Below are positions 1 through 7,440 of a stretch of 64,000 bases of DNA, one piece after another (position 1 is the first letter of the stretch; every line of letters begins with the position of its first letter). A program made the position numbers and the translations under genes. This stretch comes from Methylotuvimicrobium sp018830325 (lineage in GTDB: Bacteria > Pseudomonadota > Gammaproteobacteria > Methylococcales > Methylomonadaceae), in contig NZ_CP173170.1 in assembly GCF_044788715.1 (NCBI RefSeq), forward strand, positions 2,666,001 through 2,730,000, written 5' to 3'. Below the pieces are notes generated by a model that saw nothing but the letters and a program-made list of their open reading frames with translations, was not told where the DNA came from and did not search any database.

Positions 1-382
1 AACCACCGGGAGTCGTGTAAAACGCACTGATCGGCAGTAATTCCAGAATTTCGCAGCCGGCTTCCTCGACTGCCTCTCGGTAAGCGACTTCCTCCGGCGA
101 TTCGCCCTCCTCGACTGCCCCTGCGACGATTTCCAGTAACCAAGGGGCTTCCGGTCTTAAAATCGCGCCGACCCTGAATTGTTCGATCAAAACCACAGTA
201 TCTTTGATCGGGTCGTATAACAAGACCGCGACACAAGAACCGCGTCTGAATAATTCGCGTTCGACTTCCGGGCTCCATCCGCCGGCAAATAATCGATGTT
301 TAAGCCGGTATTTTTCCAACCGAAAAAAACCGTGATAAACCTCATGCTTATCGAGAACTTCAAAATCCTTAGGAACAAACAT
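1..382 (-). CDS. nudF: ADP-ribose pyrophosphatase (Nudix), 3' end cut by window
   Basis: The first 127 codons are present and the rest lies beyond base 1. The protein hydrolyses ADP-ribose to AMP and ribose-5-phosphate in the cytoplasm (family knowledge). A complete Nudix box is visible at residues 88-110 (G88, E94, R102-E103, E106-E107, G109), preceded by the ETLYRGFF-like segment EVYHGFFRLEKYR typical of the NudF N-terminus. The ATG at 382 gives an N-terminus of normal length (MFVPKDFEVL). It lies about 12 bases inside the end of a palindromic repeat (370-601), so the first codons are repeat-derived. No convincing Shine-Dalgarno sequence is seen before it. Confidence 0.88.
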   Translation of the reverse strand, partial: MFVPKDFEVLDKHEVYHGFFRLEKYRLKHRLFAGGWSPEVERELFRRGSCVAVLLYDPIKDTVVLIEQFRVGAILRPEAPWLLEIVAGAVEEGESPEEVAYREAVEEAGCEILELLPISAFYTTPGG

Positions 383-601
383 GAAATAACTTCGACAAAT
401 GTAGGAAGGGGGTTCGGTGGCTCGATTGACAGGTGTCGGCGGCAGGGCAGATTTTTGCTCCTGCAAAATCTGCATTCATGCCATCCATGGCAATCAGATT
501 CCGCCGCCAAGCATGGACGTATTCACGGCACCCTGTCAAGCGAGTCACCGAACTGCCACAAAGCGTAATGCTTGTAGAAATTATTTTGTGCATATTCCTT
601 A
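370..601. repeat. Family A palindromic repeat, copy A1
   Basis: The ends are inverted copies (TTAGGAAC...AAATAACTTC and its complement near TTATTTTG...TTCCTTA). Inside lie GGTTCGGTGGCTCGATTGAC and the inverse CAAGCGAGTCACCGAAC. A secondary hairpin GCAGATTTTTGC / GCAAAATCTGC sits in the left half. The core GCATGGACGTATTCACGGC is shared with repeat families B and C. It fills the gap between nudF and the sorbosone-dehydrogenase-like gene and carries the nudF start codon. Confidence 0.85.
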
Positions 602-607
602 TCCATA

Positions 608-1714
608 TTATTTTTGATAGGTTACTTTATAAATGACGCCTAAGTTATCGTCGGAAATAAACAAACTACCGTCCGGCATTTCCAAGATATCGACCGGACG
701 CCCCAAAACCTCATCGGACGACGTTAGCCAACCGGAAATGAAAGAATGTTCGGATACAGGCCTGCCGTTTTTAAATTTAACCAAAGCAATTCGATAACCG
801 TGAGGTTGACTCCGGTTCCATGAACCGTGTTGGGCAACGAATAGCTGTTGTTTAAAGCGTTCGGGAAATTGCTCGCCTCGATAAAAACGCATACCCAATG
901 GCGCTTTATGAGCCTTGAATTGCCATGCCGGAGCGACGAATTCGTCGCAGCTTCGTTGCTTGCCGAATTCCGGGTCGGCAATAGTGCCGCTGTGGCAATA
1001 AGGAAAGCCGAAGTGCTGACCAGGCTCCGCCCATAGATTCAATTCATCAGGCGGAATATCGTCCCCCATTAGATCGCGGCCGTTTTCGGTAAAAAACAGC
1101 GTATTCGTTCCGGGCTGCCAATCGAAACCGACGGTATTTCTTATCCCATGCGCTAAAATTTCAAGATCGGAACCGTCTGGGTTCAAGCGAATCAACGTTG
1201 CATAGATTTCTTTATCCGGCTCGCAAACATTGCAGGGCGCACCGACCGCGGTATAGAGTTTGCCGTCCGAGCCAAAACGTAAATATTTCCAGCCGTGGTG
1301 CCGATCGGAAGGTAAACCGTCTAATACAACGACCGGCTTAGGCGGGTTCGCCAAATTGTCGATAATATTGTCGAAACGGATAATCCGGTTAACTTCTGCA
1401 ACATACAGCGAACCGTTTTGAAACGCCACGCCGTTAGGCATGTATAAATCGGTCGCAATTACATAGCGTTTATCGGCCTTACCGTCGCCATTAGTATCCT
1501 GAACGGCATAAACAGCGCCTTGTTGGCGGGTACCAACAAAAATAACGCCCTTTTCGCCTCGGGCTAACGACCGGGCATTCGGAAGATCCTCGACAAATAA
1601 TGAAATGGAAAAACCGACCGGCAACTGTAATTGTTTTAAAACTTCATCGACGCTTGCGGCTTGGATCGGACACGATACAATTAGCGATAGTATTAAAAAG
1701 ATTTTGGCTTTCAT
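608..1714 (-). CDS. Sorbosone dehydrogenase-like (PQQ-type beta-propeller) exported protein
   Basis: 368 residues. A signal peptide is clear (MKAKIFLILSLIVSCPIQA), so the protein should be periplasmic. The remainder is a six-bladed propeller of the glucose/sorbosone dehydrogenase family: repeated DTNGDGKAD- and GSLYVAEVNRIIRFD-like strands, GDDIPPDELN, and a C-terminal PVDILEMPDGSLFISDD block. Family members use PQQ or calcium to oxidise sugars or aldehydes. The substrate cannot be read here. The CVCEP segment carries two close cysteines. The gene stands alone, ending 7 bases from a family A repeat, and is divergent from htpX. A methylotroph would have PQQ available, which fits but does not prove activity. 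Confidence 0.8.
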   Translation of the reverse strand: MKAKIFLILSLIVSCPIQAASVDEVLKQLQLPVGFSISLFVEDLPNARSLARGEKGVIFVGTRQQGAVYAVQDTNGDGKADKRYVIATDLYMPNGVAFQNGSLYVAEVNRIIRFDNIIDNLANPPKPVVVLDGLPSDRHHGWKYLRFGSDGKLYTAVGAPCNVCEPDKEIYATLIRLNPDGSDLEILAHGIRNTVGFDWQPGTNTLFFTENGRDLMGDDIPPDELNLWAEPGQHFGFPYCHSGTIADPEFGKQRSCDEFVAPAWQFKAHKAPLGMRFYRGEQFPERFKQQLFVAQHGSWNRSQPHGYRIALVKFKNGRPVSEHSFISGWLTSSDEVLGRPVDILEMPDGSLFISDDNLGVIYKVTYQK

Positions 1715-1766
1715 ACAGAGGCCTCCAACAAATAAACTTTTCGGTATGGTAACACTCTAAAAAGCG

Positions 1767-1794
1767 CTTGAAATAAAAAAATTATCCCTTATAT
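1767..1794 (+). promoter_or_regulatory. Sigma-32-like promoter of htpX
   Basis: CTTGAAA at 1767-1773 matches the heat-shock -35 consensus exactly. After 12 bases CCCTTATAT (1786-1794) resembles the CCCCATnT -10. The htpX start codon follows 38 bases later. htpX is a known heat-shock gene in E. coli, so position and identity agree. Confidence 0.6.
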
Positions 1795-1831
1795 CGTAAT
1801 CAACATTCAATAAACTCAAGGTAATACACTT

Positions 1832-2707
1832 ATGATGCGTATACTTCTTTTTTTAGCAACCAATGCCGCCATATTGGTCGTTATCAGCGTTATCTTTAAT
1901 ATATTCGGCATCAGCGGCGTATTGGATGCTCAAGGTGTCGATCTTAATCTGAACGCCTTACTACTGATGTCGGCTATTATAGGCGTCACAGGCTCGGCGA
2001 TCTCGTTGGCGATATCCAAATGGTCGGCTAAGAGCGCGATGGGCGTGCATGTCATCGAACATCCGCAAAATCAAACCGAAAAATGGTTAGTCGATGTTGT
2101 CGCCCGTCAAGCGAGAGCGGCCGGTATCGGCATGCCGGAAGTCGGCATTTTCCAAACACCGGACCCGAATGCATTTGCGACCGGCATGAATAAAAACAAC
2201 GCTTTGGTTGCAGTCAGCACGGGTTTGCTACAAAACATGAGCGCCGAAGAAGTTGAAGCAGTTCTCGGCCACGAAATCAGTCACGTCGCCAACGGAGACA
2301 TGGTCACGATGGCTTTGATGCAAGGTGTGGTTAATACCTTCGTGTATTTCTTCGCGACAGTGATCGGCCATACGGTCGACCGAGTCGTGTTCAAAACCGA
2401 ACGCGGTTACGGTCCGGCTTATTACATCACGCAGATAGTGATGCAAATAGTCTTGTCGATTCTGGCATCGATGCTGGTCATGTGGTTCTCGCGTTACCGC
2501 GAATACCGTGCCGATGCGGGTGGAGCTAAATTGGCCGGGCGCGACAAAATGATCAATGCATTGCGCGCCTTGCAACGGGCTCATGAGCCCGAAGAACTGC
2601 CGGGCCAATTGGCCGCATTCGGTATTCACGGTAGCCGCATGCATCGTTTGTTCATGAGCCATCCACCTTTGGAAGAGCGTATAGCCGCATTGCAAAATAG
2701 CCGCTAA
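1832..2707 (+). CDS. htpX: Membrane zinc metalloprotease HtpX
   Basis: 291 residues, close to the 293 of E. coli. It degrades misfolded inner-membrane proteins together with FtsH (family knowledge). Two N-terminal membrane segments (about 1-25 and 40-62) precede the M48 zinc motif HEISH (H147, E148, H151). Two further hydrophobic stretches follow, around residues 160-180 and 193-215. The third zinc ligand lies in the EYRAD motif. A sigma-32-like promoter lies 38 bases upstream, which suits its role in heat stress. A GC-rich hairpin follows the stop codon, before the DUF2835 gene. Confidence 0.95.
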   Translation: MMRILLFLATNAAILVVISVIFNIFGISGVLDAQGVDLNLNALLLMSAIIGVTGSAISLAISKWSAKSAMGVHVIEHPQNQTEKWLVDVVARQARAAGIGMPEVGIFQTPDPNAFATGMNKNNALVAVSTGLLQNMSAEEVEAVLGHEISHVANGDMVTMALMQGVVNTFVYFFATVIGHTVDRVVFKTERGYGPAYYITQIVMQIVLSILASMLVMWFSRYREYRADAGGAKLAGRDKMINALRALQRAHEPEELPGQLAAFGIHGSRMHRLFMSHPPLEERIAALQNSR

Positions 2708-2720
2708 CCCGCAACAGACC

Positions 2721-2744
2721 ACCGGGCCAGCCTGCTGGCCCGGT
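2721..2744 (+). terminator. Hairpin after htpX
   Basis: A perfect 10-bp stem ACCGGGCCAG / CTGGCCCGGT closes on a 4-base loop 13 bases after the htpX stop. It is followed only by GCCTTTCG, not a clean T run, so it may be an attenuator or 3' protective hairpin rather than a full terminator. Confidence 0.5.
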
Positions 2745-2752
2745 GCCTTTCG

Positions 2753-2986
2753 ATGACCCAGTCGATTTTCATACGCTTCAGGCTCAACCTGAGCTACGAT
2801 CAATATCTCGGCGTCTATCAAGGCCTGGCCAAAACCATATCGGTCATCGCCGACGACGGACGGCGCATTCAATTTCCTGCCGGCAACATACAGTCTTTTT
2901 TGACTCGACAAGGTATTCACGGATATTTCGAAATGGAACTGACGCCACAAAACAAATTCGTCGGGATCAAGAAGTTATTGAATTAA
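2753..2986 (+). CDS. DUF2835 family protein
   Basis: 77 residues. The sequence matches the small DUF2835 family of gammaproteobacteria: it opens with a basic/aromatic strand (FIRFRLNLSYDQYLGVYQG), has a central DDGRRIQFPAGNIQSFLT segment and a conserved end HGYFEMELTPQNKFVGIKKL. No signal peptide or membrane segment is visible and the function is unknown. The gene starts 45 bases after htpX, behind the hairpin, and may be co-transcribed by read-through. An alternative start at 2743 in another frame was rejected because only this frame shows family features. Confidence 0.8.
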   Translation: MTQSIFIRFRLNLSYDQYLGVYQGLAKTISVIADDGRRIQFPAGNIQSFLTRQGIHGYFEMELTPQNKFVGIKKLLN

Positions 2987-2993
2987 CCTCTGA

Positions 2994-3020
2994 TTCTTAG
3001 ACGGTTTTTCAATCAAAAGG
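2994..3020 (+). repeat. Tail fragment of repeat family C
   Basis: The motif CTTAGACGGTTTTTCAATCA with a few flanking bases recurs at 31349-31375 and 50853-50879. There it is the tail of family C elements. Here it stands alone between the DUF2835 gene and the end of fdhD. Confidence 0.7.
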
Positions 3021-3032
3021 GAGTAGGACAAA

Positions 3033-3884
3033 TCACCCCTCTTCTAAACTTCTCCGACGACGCTCGGGGATCGCGTCGAACTCAATGTTTTCACTGCCGT
3101 TCAATACTAAAAAGTGTTTGCCTTTTGCCCTTGAAATCATCGTAACGCCGGCTTGCCTGGCCATTTCCAGACCCATTTGGGTCGCTCCGGAGCGCGACAA
3201 TAATATCGGTATACCCATTTGGGTGACTTTAATCACCATTTCCGAGGTTAAGCGTCCGGTCGTGTAAAAAACTTTGTCGGCGCCGGATAAATCATTCAGC
3301 CACATGAAACCGGCAATCGCATCGACCGCATTGTGCCGCCCGACATCTTCGACAAAAAAATCGATCCGGTCGCAGGTACATAGCGCGCAACCGTGGACCG
3401 CGCCGGCTTTTTTGTAAACTTCGTTATAATTTTTTAACGCATCGAGCATTGCGTAAAGCATCGATTGTTTGATCGACACATCCGGCACTCGGATTTGCGT
3501 GAGTTTTTCCATCAATCGGCCGAATACCGTACCTTGCCCGCAACCGGTCGTCACCGTGCGCTGCGCCATACGCTCGGAAAAATCGCTGCCACCTTGCCGA
3601 GTTACAACAGCAACCGCCTCGGTTTCCCAATCAACCTGAACGACTTTAACTTCAGCGATATCCTCGAAAAACCCCTGATTTTTTAAATACCCGAGCGTCA
3701 ATAATTCGGGATGCGCGCCAATCGTCATCAAGGTTACGATTTCCTGCTTGTCCACGTAAATGGTTAATGCTCTTTCACCGACCAGTTCGATAGCTTGAGC
3801 TTCTCCTCGCTCGTCAATCGCGACGGACGGCATTGAAAAGCCTAAACCGGCATTAGTCATATCAGGCCGATAAAGGTTATTCAT
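3033..3884 (-). CDS. fdhD: Formate dehydrogenase accessory sulfurtransferase FdhD
   Basis: 283 residues. FdhD passes sulfur to the Mo/W-bis-MGD cofactor before its insertion into formate dehydrogenase (family knowledge). The conserved EDVGRHNAVDAIAG block (about 179-192) and the TTGRLTSEMVIKV block are intact. The usual CxxC sulfur loop is altered: C115 is present, but the second cysteine position is G118 (CGQG). A cluster C166, C169, C171 (GCALCTC) lies just before the EDVGRHN motif. It overlaps mobA by 8 bases, so the two are translated together. Its client is probably fdhA at 11.4-14.2 kb. Confidence 0.92.
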   Translation of the reverse strand: MNNLYRPDMTNAGLGFSMPSVAIDERGEAQAIELVGERALTIYVDKQEIVTLMTIGAHPELLTLGYLKNQGFFEDIAEVKVVQVDWETEAVAVVTRQGGSDFSERMAQRTVTTGCGQGTVFGRLMEKLTQIRVPDVSIKQSMLYAMLDALKNYNEVYKKAGAVHGCALCTCDRIDFFVEDVGRHNAVDAIAGFMWLNDLSGADKVFYTTGRLTSEMVIKVTQMGIPILLSRSGATQMGLEMARQAGVTMISRAKGKHFLVLNGSENIEFDAIPERRRRSLEEG

Positions 3885-4473
3885 TGCTCTGCTCCTCCAA
3901 CTCGGATAATTCAGCTAAGGTATTCACGTTGACAAAAACCTCGGGGTCGTCGCTAAAATCGACCTGAGTCATTCGATGTTTAATCAACCAACGGTCGATC
4001 TTACGCTCACCGCTGCCTAGATAATTTTTCAAGCTGGATTCGAGCGTTGTCTTGATGGCCAAAAACACCGGGTGTAAGCGCTCGCCATCGAACGCAACCG
4101 CCACATCGATTTCGGGGTTTAGACCTGCTTTTAACAATCGTTGCAAATGATCGGTCGTAATCAACGGCGAATCGCAAGGCAATACCAACAATAGTTCGGT
4201 ATCGGCATATGTCATCGCGGAAAGAATGCCGGCCAAAGGCCCTTCAAAATTACCGTTTTGATCGGAAACGACCGGCAAACCGAATTGTCGATAGGCGTCG
4301 AGATTGCGATTGGCATTGATAATGAGTTGGTCGACCAGCGGCTTAATTGAATCGATCGCATAGGAGACCATTGGCCTTCGATGAAACAACACCAGCCCCT
4401 TATCTTGGTTATTCATGCGTCGGGCCAGTCCGCCGGCCAAAATAACGCCGGTCACTTTTGTTGGATTGCTCAT
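3877..4473 (-). CDS. mobA: Molybdenum cofactor guanylyltransferase MobA
   Basis: 198 residues. It joins GMP to molybdopterin to give MGD, the cofactor form used by formate dehydrogenase. The nucleotide-binding loop LAGGLARRMNNQDKGL (about 12-27) and the later LPCDSPLIT (about 98-106) are the family signatures. It is the first gene of a two-gene unit with fdhD (8-base overlap), divergent from a small lipoprotein gene 38 bases away. mobB and moeA lie apart at 37.7-39.5 kb. Confidence 0.95.
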   Translation of the reverse strand: MSNPTKVTGVILAGGLARRMNNQDKGLVLFHRRPMVSYAIDSIKPLVDQLIINANRNLDAYRQFGLPVVSDQNGNFEGPLAGILSAMTYADTELLLVLPCDSPLITTDHLQRLLKAGLNPEIDVAVAFDGERLHPVFLAIKTTLESSLKNYLGSGERKIDRWLIKHRMTQVDFSDDPEVFVNVNTLAELSELEEQSNE

Positions 4474-4511
4474 GATGTTAAGCTGTTAATAGTGAATGGG
4501 AATAAAACTGT

Positions 4512-4970
4512 ATGACAAGATTGATCGTTATTTTCGCAAGCCTGATGATTATTGCAAGCTGCGACACCGTGCATAAAAACGGTGAATTCATCGAATATTA
4601 CCGGGTCGAAACGCTCAAACCTTACGATGATGTGCTGGCGGAGATCAAAATTGCCATTGCAGAACACAATTTACGAATTACCGCACATAGTCGTATCGGA
4701 AAAGTGATCAGAGATCGAGGAACGGTAAATTTTCCGGATTACGATACGATACAATTTTGTAACCTGACTCACGCTGAAACGCTATTGACTCTGTCGCCCC
4801 ACGCGGTCAAACATATGCCTTGCAATGTCGTGCTCTATGCGTTTGAGGGTAAAACCGTCGTCAGTACGCATTTATTGTCCACCGACACAGGTAATCCTGA
4901 ACTCGATGCATTCTCTGATAAAATGAACGGCATGCTCAAACAAATTGTCGATTTTGCCGTCGAAGAATAG
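4512..4970 (+). CDS. Small lipoprotein of unknown function
   Basis: 152 residues. The N-terminus is a lipoprotein signal with a lipobox-like IIASC ending at Cys17, so the mature protein should be membrane-anchored outside the cytoplasm. The next residue is Asp18, which in E. coli marks inner-membrane retention. The rest is a mixed alpha/beta domain with two cysteines in CNLTHAETLLTL...MPCNVVLYAF, which could form a disulfide. I do not recognise a family. The gene is divergent from mobA, and a second lipoprotein gene follows 140 bases downstream. Confidence 0.75.
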   Translation: MTRLIVIFASLMIIASCDTVHKNGEFIEYYRVETLKPYDDVLAEIKIAIAEHNLRITAHSRIGKVIRDRGTVNFPDYDTIQFCNLTHAETLLTLSPHAVKHMPCNVVLYAFEGKTVVSTHLLSTDTGNPELDAFSDKMNGMLKQIVDFAVEE

Positions 4971-5110
4971 TTTTCCGGTCGATATCCGATATTGCACCTC
5001 AATAGAACATCAATATTTCACGCACTTTACGTAAATCAATAAATTGAACATGCTTTTGTTTTATTAGCATATTTTTTCACTTAATCAAAACAGGAACTAG
5101 AGACCTTCTC

Positions 5111-5488
5111 ATGAAAATCAAACTTCTAATCGGTTCAGTCTTTCTCTCCGCTCTTGCCGGCTGTAGTGCAACTCAAGAAAAACATGATGAAGACGCGCCT
5201 TTTGTCAGCGATTTCCCGACTCAGGAACGCGTTGATTATGTGCTGAGCTGCATCGCTCAGAAAGGCGGACTGACCTACATCACCCAATACGGTTGCGGAT
5301 GCAAAATAGATAAAATTGCCGAGAAAATAAGTTTCGCCGATTACGATCAGGCTAGAACCTTCGGCTTCATGCGTAAAACGCCGGGCGAGGCCGGCGGCGT
5401 ATTCCGCGACCCGCCGGAAGCTAAACGATTGAGGAAACTGATGGAAGAAGCCGAGGCTTATGCCGAAAAAAGTTGTTTCGTGAAATAA
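5111..5488 (+). CDS. Small cysteine-rich lipoprotein
   Basis: 125 residues. The signal MKIKLLIGSVFLSALAGC places the lipidated cysteine at 18. The mature part has four more cysteines (C47, C62, C64, C122) in a C...CGC...C arrangement, which suggests disulfides in the periplasm. The tail is charged and helical. No family was recognised. The 140 bases upstream are AT-rich and would suit a separate promoter. Confidence 0.72.
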   Translation: MKIKLLIGSVFLSALAGCSATQEKHDEDAPFVSDFPTQERVDYVLSCIAQKGGLTYITQYGCGCKIDKIAEKISFADYDQARTFGFMRKTPGEAGGVFRDPPEAKRLRKLMEEAEAYAEKSCFVK

Positions 5489-5558
5489 CACCCTTACGAT
5501 TCTCTGTTGAAAAGAGGCTTTTGACGAATCGGATGAGCTCAGACAAAGGAGGCTGTTT

Positions 5559-6146
5559 ATGTCTGCTGTACTCAATAAAAAGTATTACTCCCAAGAAGAA
5601 TATTTAGCGATCGAACGCCAAACGCAAATCAAAAGCGAATACGTTGACGGCGAAATGTTCGCGATGACCGGCGCAAGCCGCGAACATAACCTGATTAATA
5701 TCAATATTGCGAGTGAACTAAGAACTCAACTGAAAAACCGCCCATGCGAAGCTTACATCAATGACATGCGGATCAAGGCTAAAAAGGCACGCAGCTATCA
5801 TTATCCGGATATCGCGGTGGCTTGCGGCACGCCGCAATTCGAAGACAACCATGTCGACACATTGATCAACCCGTCGCTTATCATTGAGGTGTTATCTTCT
5901 TCTACCGAAGCCTACGATAGAGGCGCTAAATTTTCGCATTACCGCAAGATCGAATCGCTTCGCGAATATGTGTTGGTCGCTCAAGACCAGCCGTTGGTCG
6001 AGCGCTATATCCGGCAAGGCGAAGCTTGGCTTTTGACCGAAACCGCCGGCCTTGATGCAAGCGTTCACCTGGAAAGCATCGACTGCGTGTTAAGCCTAAA
6101 AGAAATTTACGACAAAGTCGCTTTCGAATCCGATCCAAGCAGCTAG
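5559..6146 (+). CDS. Uma2 family (DUF820) PD-(D/E)xK nuclease-like protein
   Basis: 195 residues. The N-terminus YYSQEEYLAIERQTQIKSEY and the core YHYPDIAVAC (D84) with PSLIIEVLSSST (E110) match the Uma2 family, in which these acidic residues form a PD-(D/E)xK-like site. Cellular roles in this family are not settled. They are common in cyanobacteria and in genomes rich in mobile elements. A strong AGGAGG ribosome site lies 7 bases before the ATG. A family A repeat begins 27 bases after the stop. Confidence 0.88.
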   Translation: MSAVLNKKYYSQEEYLAIERQTQIKSEYVDGEMFAMTGASREHNLININIASELRTQLKNRPCEAYINDMRIKAKKARSYHYPDIAVACGTPQFEDNHVDTLINPSLIIEVLSSSTEAYDRGAKFSHYRKIESLREYVLVAQDQPLVERYIRQGEAWLLTETAGLDASVHLESIDCVLSLKEIYDKVAFESDPSS

Positions 6147-6173
6147 ACGAAACCAAGCCATGTCGGCTTTGGT

Positions 6174-6435
6174 TTAGGATTTCGTAAAAAATAACTTCCT
6201 GGAGCTATGAGTTTTGTAGCGGGTTCGGTAACTCGCTTGACAGGACGCCGTGAACCCAGCACCTAAATTATGCGAGATAGTTATCATAGCCAAAGGGCTA
6301 TGGAATTTAGGTGCTGGGTGAATACGTCCGTGTAGGCTTGATGGCGGTTTCCCTGCCGCCGACACCTGTCAATCGAGCAACCGAACCTGCCTGCCGTGCA
6401 TTAAAAATAAAGAAGTTATTATGCCTAAATCCTTA
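6174..6435. repeat. Family A repeat, copy A2, interrupted by the 64-bp module
   Basis: The ends TTAGGATTTCGT...AATAACTTC and GAAGTTATT...AAATCCTTA are inverted. Inside, GGTTCGGTAACTCGCTTGAC faces GTCAATCGAGCAACCGAAC. The shared core is split by the hairpin module at 6255-6318, flanked on both sides by TGAA. It fills the space between convergent genes (Uma2 and the SoxYZ-like carrier) and has no gene. Confidence 0.85.
6255..6318. mobile_element. 64-bp hairpin module M1 inserted in repeat A2
   Basis: 15-base ends CCCAGCACCTAAATT / AATTTAGGTGCTGGG enclose 34 bases. TGAA occurs directly on both sides (6251-6254 and 6319-6322). Uninterrupted relatives of the flank (for example GCCGTGAATACG near 7368) have a single TGAA, so this looks like a small non-autonomous insertion with a 4-bp target duplication. 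Confidence 0.75.
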
Positions 6436-6457
6436 GTCAATGCCAGTCATATACTTT

Positions 6458-7285
6458 TTACGGTTTTACAGCCAAAGTTTCGGTAAAGCTTTGGCCTGCT
6501 TTACAATTCGCACGGCTGGTTGGACTTTGACAAGACATATCGGTAAATTCCGCTTTCAAAATGCCGCTCTTTTCCGGTATGAAATAAAACCGGAAATTCG
6601 GATCGGCACTGATCGCGATATCGGTTTTCGCCGTCAAGATCGGCTTGTCATTGAATGACACATTAACCTGATTGACGAAATGCGATTTTTTGACGAAACG
6701 CGTCACTTGATCCATCTGCATGCCGGTGATGTTGGGATGGCTAATGAATAATTGCGCCTCATTCGCTTCACCCGGCTTGATATTATCGGACAACCTGAAT
6801 TTGGCTTTGCCGAGCCGTTGCATTGCCGCATCCAAATCCGCACCAATCGGTGCCGAACAGCCGCCGCTGGCTTTAACGAATTTCTTGGTCATATAAAGTT
6901 GGCCATCGTTCGTCTCGGCAATCGCGCGAACAAAGCTATAGGTATTGACACGAACTCTCATCGCTAAATCCGCTTTACCGCTATCGGGCGTGAATTCGAA
7001 TTCGCCGACATAGGGAAAAGGATTCTTGTCGACCAGCACCAAAATCTTTTTGATGTATTTGTCGTTGGTTTGCGGGATTTTACTAACGATTTTCAACGGA
7101 ACCAAAGCGGGGTCTTCGGCTCGATAAGGCGCATCAAGTTCAATCACGGCATCCGATTCGGTAATCGTGCGTCCGGCGAAAAATTGATCTTTCAATTGCG
7201 AAGTCCAGGCCGACTCGTCTTCGGCAGCCAAAGCTCCATTTGCGATCAAAGCCAAGCAGAGGGCCCCAATTATTTTATTTATCAT
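6458..7285 (-). CDS. Quinoprotein dehydrogenase-associated SoxYZ-like carrier
   Basis: 275 residues from the ATG at 7285, chosen because AGGAGA lies 7 bases upstream and the next residues form a signal peptide (MINKIIGALCLALIANGALA). An N-terminal SoxY-like domain ends near a GGC motif, and a C-terminal SoxZ-like beta domain (IKPGEANEAQLFISHPNITG, then FYFIPEKSGILKAEFTD) follows. Family knowledge: such SoxY-SoxZ fusions travel with PQQ-dependent alcohol dehydrogenases and with a beta-lactamase-fold hydrolase, which is the next gene upstream here. The exact cargo is unknown. Stop precedes repeat A2 by about 20 bases. Confidence 0.85.
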   Translation of the reverse strand: MINKIIGALCLALIANGALAAEDESAWTSQLKDQFFAGRTITESDAVIELDAPYRAEDPALVPLKIVSKIPQTNDKYIKKILVLVDKNPFPYVGEFEFTPDSGKADLAMRVRVNTYSFVRAIAETNDGQLYMTKKFVKASGGCSAPIGADLDAAMQRLGKAKFRLSDNIKPGEANEAQLFISHPNITGMQMDQVTRFVKKSHFVNQVNVSFNDKPILTAKTDIAISADPNFRFYFIPEKSGILKAEFTDMSCQSPTSRANCKAGQSFTETLAVKP

Positions 7286-7320
7286 TTTGTTTCTCCTGTT
7301 AGGCAAATTAACGAGTTAAA

Positions 7321-7428
7321 CCCATCGTAGATCAAAATTCGGCACCGGGGTCCCGTCAAAGGACGCCGTGAATACGTCCATGTAGGCTTTGCCAGGCACT
7401 GCCGAAATTTGAAGTGCGAAAAGTATAA
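7321..7428. repeat. Family B palindromic repeat, short copy B1
   Basis: The end GATCAAAATTCGGCA faces TGCCGAAATTTGAAGTGCGA, and the shared core GACGCCGTGAATACGTCC is present without the module. It is a shorter version of B2 and B3, lacking the central GCCAGCTCCATGCTGGC hairpin. It sits between two co-oriented genes of the quinoprotein-associated pair. Confidence 0.82.
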
Positions 7429-7440
7429 TAAATCGAAATA

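Noticed and set aside
2228..2950. A 240-codon minus-strand frame opposite htpX and the DUF2835 gene
   Set aside because: Antisense to two recognised genes, without ribosome site or motifs.
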